This document shows positions 9,901-18,211 of a DNA stretch of 36,434 bases, piece after piece. The translations under genes and the position numbers were made by a program. Each line of letters starts with the position of its first letter. Positions within the stretch are counted from its first letter, which is position 1. A model generated the notes under the pieces. The model searched no databases. It was not told the DNA's origin and saw only the letters and a list, made by a program, of their open reading frames with translations. Source of the stretch: a virus; IMG/VR virus record IMGVR_UViG_3300030106_006127, positions 1 through 36,434 of that record; one strand, given 5' to 3'.

Positions 9901-12900
9901 TCGACCCGTTATCCAAGCGGCGACATTGAGCGCACCGTGGATGGTGATGCCGCGGATGCTGCTCAGGTGGAGCTCGACGCTCTCGCAGAAGAGATAGGCA
10001 GGGGTGCGTATCGACCGGGGTGGTTGAAAGAGACATTATCTGATACCGGCACAAAGTTTTTAAAAGGCGAGCTACCTATACAAGTAGCTTTTCTACGATC
10101 TATTGGAGACAAGACGCGGTACGAAGCGACAACAACAACCTACGGAGCAACCGACGAGGCCATCGAAGGAAGAGAAGGCGAGTTCAATCAATTCATCGAA
10201 GACACTTATGGCTCCCTCATTACCAAAGAGCGCATACTAGATAAGATTACGGACACCGGTCGTAAGTATCTCCCCCATAACCTCGACAACGTCGTTAAAA
10301 TTATGAAACGCGACCTGCGTGGCGGAGAGAAATTTACCTATGGCGTTGGTACTATACGAGCCCAGGCTGCAAAAGAATTCCAAGGCCTTCGCGATATAAA
10401 AGACGCACGCGATCGAATTGTTACCGAAGCCGACATGCAAGCTTTCAAGGACGACACGGACGATGCTTTCGGAGAACTAGCTCAAGAGCTCACAGCGTTT
10501 TATTCGGGCGATCCGAATTCTTTTGGTTATCTCGATGTTGTTGTCGAGATGCTCTCGGACTTTGCACGCCGCGGCGAGAGTGCGGTAGAGGACAGCGGTT
10601 TTGAGAACGTCAGCGACGAGGCAAAACAAAACATTGTCGACTTCCTCGCTAATCTACGCGAGGCACCAACAGAATATTTTGAAGCGAAGATACAGCGAGC
10701 CGTTAGTATTGACGAGTTCGAGGGTGCTATTGTCGAGCCGGAAACACCGCAGGATATTCGAGACGCGCTAGAGGATGCCGGGCTGCGTGTCGTCGAGGCA
10801 TTTGGTGAAAAAAGTGAGGCGTTACAGGAATTTTTCTCGCAGGAGCTTTTCCAAGACGAACCGCGTTTTCAGGATACGCATAGAAACGATGATCGCGTGG
10901 AGCGCGATAAGAACAAACATGGGCTGATGCCTTACATCCGCGACTACTCGGAGAGCGAGCCAACCCGCGAAGGCAAACCCATTGTCATGAAATCAAACAA
11001 TAATAATGCAACCTCGGAACTCGGAAAAGTCGATGAGGTGCTGAACGCAAATCCAGACGCGCATACTTCCGTGGATGCCTGGAAAAAAATGATGGCGGAT
11101 GCCTACGTTACACAAGACGTGCCGATCCCGCCGTATCGATTTATTGAAGAAATAAACACGGATGGCATTGTCCGAAATCTCTCACGTTTGACGGCAGGCC
11201 AAATTAATGATGCTGACGAGGGTTTTAAAAACGCACGCGAGTTTCGCCAGGAGTATATATCCGGGCGCCTCGGCGTCGAGACCACCGGTAAATTGTTTAT
11301 GTGGTCGTTCTTATCTCGAGGCGTCAGCCCCTACGCGCAGGAAAGTTTGTTCATAGATGCCTTCCCGGAGGCTGATGTCTGGATAACCGCTGCCGCGCAG
11401 CCAGGGTTCGATGTCGATCAAACTGCTATTGATATTGATCTTGGCAGCGGTTCTGAGCTGCAGGCTCGAGAACAGCTCGTCACTCGTGCCAACCTCCAAA
11501 GCTGGAAGGAGACCAACAAGAAACGGAAGAAAGCCGGCAAGCGGGCGCTACCAAAACCAAATGATTTTAGGTTCCGCCGGAATGACGACGGCACTGTCAA
11601 TACAACCTACTCCGAATGGGCAAAGTCTGTTTCACCTAAAGGCAGCGGTCGCCCTGGTGCGGGAGCAACGCATAACCTGAATGCGTTCGGCAAGGACTTC
11701 CTGACAAAGATGTCTACCGATGTCGGAGACGGCACTGGCCGATCGAAGCTGCAATACATCCACGATCTCATGGAGGATCCCAACAGCACCGGCAAGATGA
11801 TCCGACGAGAGTTCGCAAAGATCGGCGAAGGCGTCGGCATCGACAACAAGGTCGTATCGTTCACGCTTCTTGTAGCAGGCTTCAATGATGTCATGGTGCT
11901 CGACCGGGTGCAGTTCAGGCAGCTTTATAACGACGGTCGATACGATGGCATCAACATATATGACGGCTATAAAGAACCCGGTAAGACGGGCTCTGTTACC
12001 GGCTCCGGCCTCGCGAAACAAGGCGACGGCACGCGAGGCATATTGATATACGAAGCATTTGAACGCGCCATTGAAGCGCGGATAGAGGACATATACGCCG
12101 AGCTGGGTCGAGAAGGCGTTGGTTCGGTTGGTCGGTATCATTGGGAAACATGGGTCGCCGACAGCGGACAGGAAGCAAGTCACGGTTCTATAGGCGCTAT
12201 ATTGCCGGACGCTCTCGGCGATAGAGATGCAATAAATAATGTCACGGCGAAGCAAGGGGAGTATGGGTCTTACGCTTACGGCGCACGCTATGGTGTGGAT
12301 GGACAAGGCATTAGTTACTTCCAATACACTACACCGTCTGGTAAAATATTGACGTTCACGGTGCCGCAATTTGTGGAGTTCATGGACGAGATTAAAAAGC
12401 CAAAAAATGGCGTAGTGCCGAAAGATTATAAAGTAACGGAGACAGAAAATGCCCCCTGGTACACGAGTGGAGAAGTCGACAGCAAAGCCCTCGACAAACT
12501 CGCCGAAAACCTCTCGGCAGGCGCGGCTGGAAAAAGAGCGGGAACTGTTCGGCAAGCTGGCAAAGACACGTCTCTTTCCGACAGATTTGCAGCCACTGAC
12601 ACCGAGCTCTATCAAACCCAAACAGTAGATCCCCCCACGGGCATAGGCAGGCTGTATAGCCAGGCACAACGGGCAACCCAATCGCTCCCACAACAAAAAG
12701 CCACTGCCAGTCAGTGGCTTTCGCATTTTAAGAAGAGCGGCGTCAAAGACGACGAGCTGGACTTTGTCGTAGGCCTGCAAGAATTTTTGAACTCACAGAA
12801 AACAATCGACAAGGATGACCTGCTCGCTTTCATCGAGCAGCGCGGCATCAAGCTGGACGAGGTTGAGCTCGGCGGGCCGGACACCGAAAGGCCGGCGTCA

Positions 12901-15900
12901 CTAGAGGCGGCGGGGGAGAATGTAGATCAGGCCCGAGAGCTTAGCAGACTCGAATACAAAAAACTGTCTTCTGCGCTCAGAGTTGTCGACCGTGAGATGC
13001 GGGGCGGGGAATATGCCGATTCAATCATAGGGACGGTCAATATACGTGGACCGTCGCATGTTCAGAAGTTTGAAGACAAAATACCCGGTATTTTTGAAAA
13101 GGCACAAAACTATTACAAGGCGTATCAAAATGTAGATAGAGCTTATGAAAAATACGTAGCTGAATTACAAAAATATGAAGACGCCCAAAATTTATCCGCG
13201 AAATTTGTGAAATTCACAGCACCCGGCGAAAAAATATCACCCGACCGCGAATTTTATTTGACCTTGCCTGCCGACCTCACAGAAGGCAACGCAGCTATTG
13301 ACGACTGGCTAGTTCCGCAACAACATCGCATTAACGATCCGGTAGCCGATGGTCGGCTCGTGGTGCGGATCCGCGCCAATGGTCGTAAACTTCAGGACGG
13401 TAGGCGTGCCCTGTTCATCGAGGAAATACAGGACGATCGTGGTCAGGAGGCTCGCAAAGAGGGCGTCCGCAAGCGCATCCCTGATCTAGAGGCACGACAA
13501 GAGGCATATCGTGAAGCCGTGATCGATGCGCAATTAGTAATGGACGAATATTTCACCGATGAGATAGACATGCGGACATCTGAGCGTCACCTTTATATTG
13601 ATAGTTTGCTCAGGACTGCAGCACGTAATGAAGAAATGGGCGATCGCTGGCTCACAAGTTCAAATTTTCGAGAGTTCGCTTTTACACCGGAAGAGATTGC
13701 GGACGTCGATCGCTTCATTGAGTTGATGGCCACTGAACCTGATGAGGTCAAACTTGGCGATAGTTACTTCCGCGACGGCGTCCCCGACCGCCCGTTCCTG
13801 GGGTCCAACAAGGTCGTACCGCTTGCGTTAAAACGCATGATGATCCAGGCGACAGAAGACGGCGCCGACGCTATCGCGTGGACGTCGGGGGAAATGCAGG
13901 CCGAACGATACGGGGGTTTTTCTCAAGGACGGCGGGGGGACGGTTTAAAGAAATTTTACAACCAGATCGCCACCAACGCGGCAAATAAAATAGGCAAGAA
14001 ATACAAGGCAAAAACCTATGCCGGCGCAATAACTGTCGACCCGGACATTGATCTGAGTGAAGGGAGAGCGGATCTTCTCGATGCGGCCGCGGCCGGCCAC
14101 AACGTCTGGGTTCTCCCGTTGACTGACCAGTTGAAGGAGACGATCCTCGGCGAAGGCCTGCCTATGATGCAGGCGGCCAAAAAGGATGATCCCATGGGAT
14201 CGTTTGATCCCGTTCGTCGTGTCATCAATCTCTTTGAAAAATCAGACTACAGCACCGTGCTCCACGAAAGCGGACACGCATTTGTCAACATACTTGAAAA
14301 CTTAGCCGAACGGGACGACGCGCCTCAACGCATACGGGACAACTACCAGGCTATGCTGGAGTGGGTAGGCGCCGAATCTTCCGCCGACATGGACCTCCGC
14401 ATTAACGGCGATAAAGCACGGGAAAAACAAGAGCGCCTCGCACGCGCTTTCGAGGCGTATCTCATGGAGGGTAAGGCGCCGAGCAACGCCCTACGTTCTG
14501 CGTTCAACCAGTTCAAGAACTGGCTGTCAAAAATCTACAGCAACCTGCGGCAACTCGACGTCACCATGGATGATGAAATCCGTCAGGTGTTTGATCGTAT
14601 GCTGGCGACCGACGCCGAGATCGACGATCTCATAGCCGTCAACGAATTTACAGCGGAAGCCAGCCCGAGCATCTTCGCTATGATGGACATGGAGGAGCGA
14701 GAGAAGGCAGCTTCCCTGCAGATATCGGCGCGAGACCGTGCCCGTGCTGCGGCTGCGCTCGAAAGACAGAAACATGACGCGCTTCTTAAAAGCGAAAAGT
14801 TTGCAGAAGAAACCGATTTCGTTCGTGCTGAGATCACGGATCAAGTTTATTCAGAACAGAAGTATGCCGCTTTCTATTTTCTGACTCGCGGCGAATATTA
14901 CGGCGATCGCGAGACACCGGACGCGCTTCGCGGTAAACGACTATCGCGGTCAAAACTTCTTGAGTTCGGTCTTACAAAAGAGGAGCTCCGGGCACTGCCT
15001 CGAGCAAACGGGAAAAGTGGAAAAGCTCTATACAGTGCAAACGAGGAGGACGCAGAAGATCCTGCAACTCTAGCAGCGTATTTCGCCTACGACACCTCCG
15101 AAGCTCTGGTCGCAGACATGCGGACGATTGTCCTGCCCGAGACCGAGATCGAGCGCCGAACCGCAGAGATCATGGCAGGCCGAGAGCAGTATTCCGACCC
15201 CGCCGAAGACGGCACGCTGCGGAGCATATCCGAGGCGGCGCTGTTCAATGCGGAGCAGGCAGAACGTCTCGAGCTTCAACTAGACGCATTGGCCCGCGAG
15301 GCCGGACAGGAAAAACAAAGCCGCGCATTTTTAAAAGCCGTGGCCGATCGTATGTTTGCGGAGGAGCCAATCGGCGATCTGTTGTCGCAATATAAATTTG
15401 CTGGCGCCAGCCGACGCGCAGCGCGAGCCGCTGAACGGGCCGCTGCTCGTAAAGATTTTCAGAAAGCCTTCATTGAGAAACGTAAGGAAATACTGAACTT
15501 TGAGCTGCACCGTCGGGCGGTGAAAGCAAAAGATGAGGTTGCAAAGGCACGCACTGAACTGAACAAACTGAAGCGTCAGAAAATTGACCCAAAGCGTGTC
15601 GCCGCCGATTACGCGGGGAACGTCAAAGCCCTTCTTAACTTTTACGAGTTCGGGGCTCAAAATAAGACAGGTGAAATCGATACCGCTGCCGCTCAAAACA
15701 TCGCAGATTTTATCCAGAAAAAGCAAGAGAGCAACGCGTCGATAATATTACCCGGCGATTTGATGTCTGTTGTTGGTAAGGACGCGGAGAGCGGTAACCC
15801 GATCCTGGCATTCCGGCAGAAGTTCTGGAAGACAATGACGTTGTCCGAGCTACGAGCCTTGCGTGACCTCACAAGAAATTTGATGAAGCAGGGAAGAGAC

Positions 15901-18114
15901 TCAAGCCAAAACGCAAAAGAAGCCAAAAAGCAACGAGGCCGAGAGCTTGCAGCGAATATTCTAAGCAGTACGAAGAAACGACGCGAACGACCCGAAGACA
16001 AAAAAGATCTACCGCGCAAAGATCTTTTGAAAAAGACGTTTCGTTTTGCCACTTTTGCCGAGCATCGAAAGCTGGAAAGTATGTTGCGCCAGCTTGACGG
16101 GTTTCAAGCAAACGGCCCGATGTGGACCGCAATATTCGACAAGCTCGCAGAGGCCAGTGACAACAAAGCCGTTTTGATCTCGACGCTTTTGAAACGGCAG
16201 GAGGAGATGGGCGACCTTCTAACAGAAAAACAACGCAAGAGCTTTGCAACTGGCGAGGGTGCTGTCGCCATTAAGGCGCTTGGCGGTTTTCAATTACGAT
16301 TGGAAACACGAATGGCCATAGCTCTCAACTGGGGCAGCGAAAGCAGTCGTGAGGCAATCCTCGACGATCAATATCAAAAAGCAAAATACGGCGATCTGTG
16401 GAACGAAACTGCAATTGAAGAAATTTTAGGCACCCTCGACGACAACGCTCTGAACTACATCGAAGCCACATGGAAACTAATCGATAGTTTTTGGGAGAAC
16501 GTCACGCTACCCAACGGCAGGGTTATCAGCGGCGTGAAAACGCTGGAGGAGCGCAACACCGGTATAGCTCCACCCAAGGTGGAACCTGTTTCATTTACTG
16601 TAAACGGTCGGATTATGAGCGGTGGTTACTACCCTTTAATTTACGATAACTTAAAAGACACGCGCGTCCAGAGTGAATCTGAAGACACGATGAAGAGATT
16701 AACTGAAACAGGCGGCTTTGCGAGGGCGCAAACCACCCACGGGCATACAATCGCCAGGATAGGCAGCGGCGGCAGGCCGGTACGCCATGATCTGGCAGTG
16801 ATAAACCAACATCTCGATCAAGTAACGCAGGACCTCACCTATAGGGAGGCAGTGCAAGAAGCCGCGGACGTCTTGCTTAATGCAGACGTCAAGGCTGCCA
16901 TTGAGACGACTATGGGCCGGCCCTTCTACGACAGTATGAAAGAAATCTTAGTGCGGACAGCGACCGGTCAGTTGGCCTCCACCGAGCTGGGACCATTTAA
17001 CAAACGCGTGATGAACGCGAGGATAAATTTTACGACCGCGATTATGGGGCTGAATGTCCGAACAATTCTTACACAACCTCTCGGGCTCAACCAGAGTATT
17101 GCAGAGATTGGCGTCAAAGACGTTGGTCATGGCATTGCTTGGTTCTACACGAGTGAGGGGGAAAAGATAGCTGACCAAGTCGCATATATACATTCGCTCT
17201 CTGCGTATATGGGTGAGCGGGCCAGAACCATGACCCGCGAGCTGGACGACATCGCTAATTCGCTCCAGCGTAAAAATGAGTTTGACAAGATACGCGCCAA
17301 AGGGTTTGCGCCCATGACCTATGTGGACATGGTGGCTGTGGCATACCCGACCTGGTTTGGAGCTTACAACAAAGCGATGCAGGGCCGTGTCGACGGCATA
17401 AATGAATCCGATCAGGTGCAAGCGATTAAATATGCAGATCAGGTTGTCCGCATAACCCAGTCAGCGGGCGGCGCCCAAAACATGAGCATGGTGCAACAGC
17501 GTTCTGAAACGATGAAGCTCATGACCTTGATGTACTCGTATTTTAATTCTACATACCAGTTGCAGGCCGAGGCCTGGGCCAGAGCACGACAGGACGGCTC
17601 GAGCGTACCGCGAGCGATGCTGAAGGGCGACTTCATCGCCCAGACGATGCTGCTTCAATTTTATCCGGCGTTGATGGGGTCAATCGTTTTGGATCTGTGG
17701 CCCGATGACGACGAGCAAGAGGAAGATGGGGTTTTATTTAGCTGGGCAAAATGGTCATTGAAATCCATTTTATCATACACATCGGGGCAGTTTGTATTTG
17801 TTCGCGATTTTGCTGGCTACGCAATCAACCCGCATTTCGGGATTGATCTCACGCCGATGGAAAGTGTGGCAAAATCAGTCGGTCGTGTGCCATCCAAAAT
17901 TGAAAAAGTTATCGAAGAGCCCGGCGTTGTCGAGACGAGTGAGCTGGCGAAGAGTTTGGTTATCGTAGGCGGCCAATTAAAGGGCGTACCTGGCACAAAC
18001 CAAATCGCGAAGATGGGTGACTATTTCTACAAATGGACCTTTGGCGAGCTCAAAACCCCGCCAGATTCTATAGCCGAGGGCGTATGGAAAGCCATTATGA
18101 CCGGCGACAGATAA
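6910..18114 (+). CDS. Giant polyvalent virion-associated protein with HExxH metallopeptidase domain
   Basis: One uninterrupted gene encodes 3,734 residues, about a third of the window. Residues 5-95 hold four copies of a short D-x-x-A-A-x-x-L motif. Hydrophobic, glycine/alanine-rich segments lie near 248-285, 304-328 and 387-407. Blocks known from large polyvalent phage and mobile-element proteins follow: ~807-905, ~935-1002 (VVHNISEEKLRHA, GGLPVPSLAI), ~1580-1765 (YHWETWVADSGQEASHG) and ~2150-2440 (LFIEEIQDDRGQEARKEG, then AIAWTSGEMQAERY at 2321-2334). A gluzincin-like site follows: HESGH at 2452-2456 with a probable third ligand E2515 in RAFEAYLMEG. A charged coiled-coil region spans ~2600-2900. 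The C-terminal block (~3367-3565) is of the type common in such proteins, with a possible membrane segment near 3575-3595. Position equals T7 gp16, so ejection into the host with the DNA is likely. No lytic transglycosylase motif was found. A GAAGAGG ribosome site lies 11 bases before the ATG. Confidence 0.85.
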   Translation: MAELDDLDLDFNAAAQTLGEADDNNNVLDLEGAARNLNKSQAETILDAVETEEVDPDVVKDQRAAAQELNAPVEVIEVDFDAAARELKRRRRNDTLQDHPATQDFLSNPPNAKIASDDVAGLSRIEDLHKKSFSEKTDIIFNDPVSRLIRAPVADFIGFGGSALEGIETISDAFAGLIDISPDEQDPPTIGDMMSPRALLMQGLLKVLRETGMDVPETPGETVLQTTTMTGEALSKASEALNIEDRSFGEDVAGALGQLTAQVGATLLNPFLGIGTLVTSGATETENIIEEIKKEGKKPRYGETGERLAILGGALVTAAAEKIGLDLLLKRAPPGLKNRAARYVADKLIAGGIEATEEGVEAALRDFIIRVGVDEERAILEDFTAREAGVAGTAGAIFRTVLGIRYAKTNQEKSAEMLDTVRDDILRQRSPEAFDQFFQSLADREGEPNVLLSAEPMVEYLVGQGENPVEFFQELGVDEKSMTVAYESGGDIQVPAGSFFTKMADNPYRDEALLNIREGSGAPTVAEMELQSQEAQERLTKVLEEMDSEDQKEINGSINRVRERFKQDAIVAGQTKPEADSAAAVWDSTFRTALDAYANDPNRTRPLQEIARDLEENVFNVRTRKIQFAERGEPLEQTPQQQRQRFRDTLSDDVVEKVVTAANAEATERIELGVESDLFDTFDIDQIIRDELNLAVEQDGFEAYGRLDAANVVLPMDAATGDRIPIESAIGNAILYFPDGSQRDGWKEDAKDDFEIDIVNLERNPDGTVNNDESFFEVVPKNINEMARRYADDSIAESQVDTIEDALNHEDHLVRAKAFGTLLDELGIDYYTDGSLVASFYYYVGTGTYDPDLEEYTEDIKIRFADHGRQSNNHATSDFNVYDNGYDTAIDAINFILRDRGMMEAQETFQEVDTSDANILHQTINDAAGKPLAVVHNISEEKLRHAFKMGGLPVPSLAIIDANQRFESFGEIQLVGSPRLVDPRASRRNRVFDADVYSTRYPSGDIERTVDGDAADAAQVELDALAEEIGRGAYRPGWLKETLSDTGTKFLKGELPIQVAFLRSIGDKTRYEATTTTYGATDEAIEGREGEFNQFIEDTYGSLITKERILDKITDTGRKYLPHNLDNVVKIMKRDLRGGEKFTYGVGTIRAQAAKEFQGLRDIKDARDRIVTEADMQAFKDDTDDAFGELAQELTAFYSGDPNSFGYLDVVVEMLSDFARRGESAVEDSGFENVSDEAKQNIVDFLANLREAPTEYFEAKIQRAVSIDEFEGAIVEPETPQDIRDALEDAGLRVVEAFGEKSEALQEFFSQELFQDEPRFQDTHRNDDRVERDKNKHGLMPYIRDYSESEPTREGKPIVMKSNNNNATSELGKVDEVLNANPDAHTSVDAWKKMMADAYVTQDVPIPPYRFIEEINTDGIVRNLSRLTAGQINDADEGFKNAREFRQEYISGRLGVETTGKLFMWSFLSRGVSPYAQESLFIDAFPEADVWITAAAQPGFDVDQTAIDIDLGSGSELQAREQLVTRANLQSWKETNKKRKKAGKRALPKPNDFRFRRNDDGTVNTTYSEWAKSVSPKGSGRPGAGATHNLNAFGKDFLTKMSTDVGDGTGRSKLQYIHDLMEDPNSTGKMIRREFAKIGEGVGIDNKVVSFTLLVAGFNDVMVLDRVQFRQLYNDGRYDGINIYDGYKEPGKTGSVTGSGLAKQGDGTRGILIYEAFERAIEARIEDIYAELGREGVGSVGRYHWETWVADSGQEASHGSIGAILPDALGDRDAINNVTAKQGEYGSYAYGARYGVDGQGISYFQYTTPSGKILTFTVPQFVEFMDEIKKPKNGVVPKDYKVTETENAPWYTSGEVDSKALDKLAENLSAGAAGKRAGTVRQAGKDTSLSDRFAATDTELYQTQTVDPPTGIGRLYSQAQRATQSLPQQKATASQWLSHFKKSGVKDDELDFVVGLQEFLNSQKTIDKDDLLAFIEQRGIKLDEVELGGPDTERPASLEAAGENVDQARELSRLEYKKLSSALRVVDREMRGGEYADSIIGTVNIRGPSHVQKFEDKIPGIFEKAQNYYKAYQNVDRAYEKYVAELQKYEDAQNLSAKFVKFTAPGEKISPDREFYLTLPADLTEGNAAIDDWLVPQQHRINDPVADGRLVVRIRANGRKLQDGRRALFIEEIQDDRGQEARKEGVRKRIPDLEARQEAYREAVIDAQLVMDEYFTDEIDMRTSERHLYIDSLLRTAARNEEMGDRWLTSSNFREFAFTPEEIADVDRFIELMATEPDEVKLGDSYFRDGVPDRPFLGSNKVVPLALKRMMIQATEDGADAIAWTSGEMQAERYGGFSQGRRGDGLKKFYNQIATNAANKIGKKYKAKTYAGAITVDPDIDLSEGRADLLDAAAAGHNVWVLPLTDQLKETILGEGLPMMQAAKKDDPMGSFDPVRRVINLFEKSDYSTVLHESGHAFVNILENLAERDDAPQRIRDNYQAMLEWVGAESSADMDLRINGDKAREKQERLARAFEAYLMEGKAPSNALRSAFNQFKNWLSKIYSNLRQLDVTMDDEIRQVFDRMLATDAEIDDLIAVNEFTAEASPSIFAMMDMEEREKAASLQISARDRARAAAALERQKHDALLKSEKFAEETDFVRAEITDQVYSEQKYAAFYFLTRGEYYGDRETPDALRGKRLSRSKLLEFGLTKEELRALPRANGKSGKALYSANEEDAEDPATLAAYFAYDTSEALVADMRTIVLPETEIERRTAEIMAGREQYSDPAEDGTLRSISEAALFNAEQAERLELQLDALAREAGQEKQSRAFLKAVADRMFAEEPIGDLLSQYKFAGASRRAARAAERAAARKDFQKAFIEKRKEILNFELHRRAVKAKDEVAKARTELNKLKRQKIDPKRVAADYAGNVKALLNFYEFGAQNKTGEIDTAAAQNIADFIQKKQESNASIILPGDLMSVVGKDAESGNPILAFRQKFWKTMTLSELRALRDLTRNLMKQGRDSSQNAKEAKKQRGRELAANILSSTKKRRERPEDKKDLPRKDLLKKTFRFATFAEHRKLESMLRQLDGFQANGPMWTAIFDKLAEASDNKAVLISTLLKRQEEMGDLLTEKQRKSFATGEGAVAIKALGGFQLRLETRMAIALNWGSESSREAILDDQYQKAKYGDLWNETAIEEILGTLDDNALNYIEATWKLIDSFWENVTLPNGRVISGVKTLEERNTGIAPPKVEPVSFTVNGRIMSGGYYPLIYDNLKDTRVQSESEDTMKRLTETGGFARAQTTHGHTIARIGSGGRPVRHDLAVINQHLDQVTQDLTYREAVQEAADVLLNADVKAAIETTMGRPFYDSMKEILVRTATGQLASTELGPFNKRVMNARINFTTAIMGLNVRTILTQPLGLNQSIAEIGVKDVGHGIAWFYTSEGEKIADQVAYIHSLSAYMGERARTMTRELDDIANSLQRKNEFDKIRAKGFAPMTYVDMVAVAYPTWFGAYNKAMQGRVDGINESDQVQAIKYADQVVRITQSAGGAQNMSMVQQRSETMKLMTLMYSYFNSTYQLQAEAWARARQDGSSVPRAMLKGDFIAQTMLLQFYPALMGSIVLDLWPDDDEQEEDGVLFSWAKWSLKSILSYTSGQFVFVRDFAGYAINPHFGIDLTPMESVAKSVGRVPSKIEKVIEEPGVVETSELAKSLVIVGGQLKGVPGTNQIAKMGDYFYKWTFGELKTPPDSIAEGVWKAIMTGDR

Positions 18115-18142
18115 ACGAATCTTTAACACTTAACTAGCGTTG

Positions 18143-18193
18143 AAACACAATATGTGGTAGGTTTTGTTAAACTTACCCCAACATATTGTGTTT
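18143..18193 (+). promoter_or_regulatory. Strong hairpin before the tail fibre gene
   Basis: A perfect 13-bp A/T-rich inverted repeat (AAACACAATATGT at 18143-18155, ACATATTGTGTTT at 18181-18193) is extended inward by GGTA/TACC (18156-18159 with 18174-18177). It fills the gap between the giant gene and the fibre gene and ends four bases before the fibre ribosome site. The right arm runs into TTTT, so it could act as a partial terminator. An RNA processing or stabilising stem, or a protein-binding dyad, are the alternatives. Confidence 0.75.
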
Positions 18194-18196
18194 TGC

Positions 18197-18211
18197 AAGG
18201 AGGCAAAATTG
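18197..18211 (+). promoter_or_regulatory. Ribosome binding site that fixes a TTG start for the fibre gene
   Basis: AAGGAGG (18197-18203) is a near-perfect Shine-Dalgarno sequence, placed five bases before TTG (18209-18211). The frame is open further upstream to another TTG at 18164, but that codon lies inside the hairpin and has no ribosome site. The downstream TTG is therefore the likely start, giving MVVSAETNKVSYAG, which matches the usual beginning of such fibres. Confidence 0.8.

Noticed and set aside
11632-12780. Long open frame (382 codons) on the minus strand inside the giant gene
   Set aside because: It is antisense to a coding region with clear domain matches, has no ribosome site or family resemblance, and its composition mirrors the codon bias of the plus-strand gene.
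18164-18166. Upstream TTG as the fibre start
   Set aside because: It lies in the loop of the hairpin and has no ribosome site, while the TTG at 18209 has AAGGAGG at ideal distance and gives the usual fibre N-terminus.
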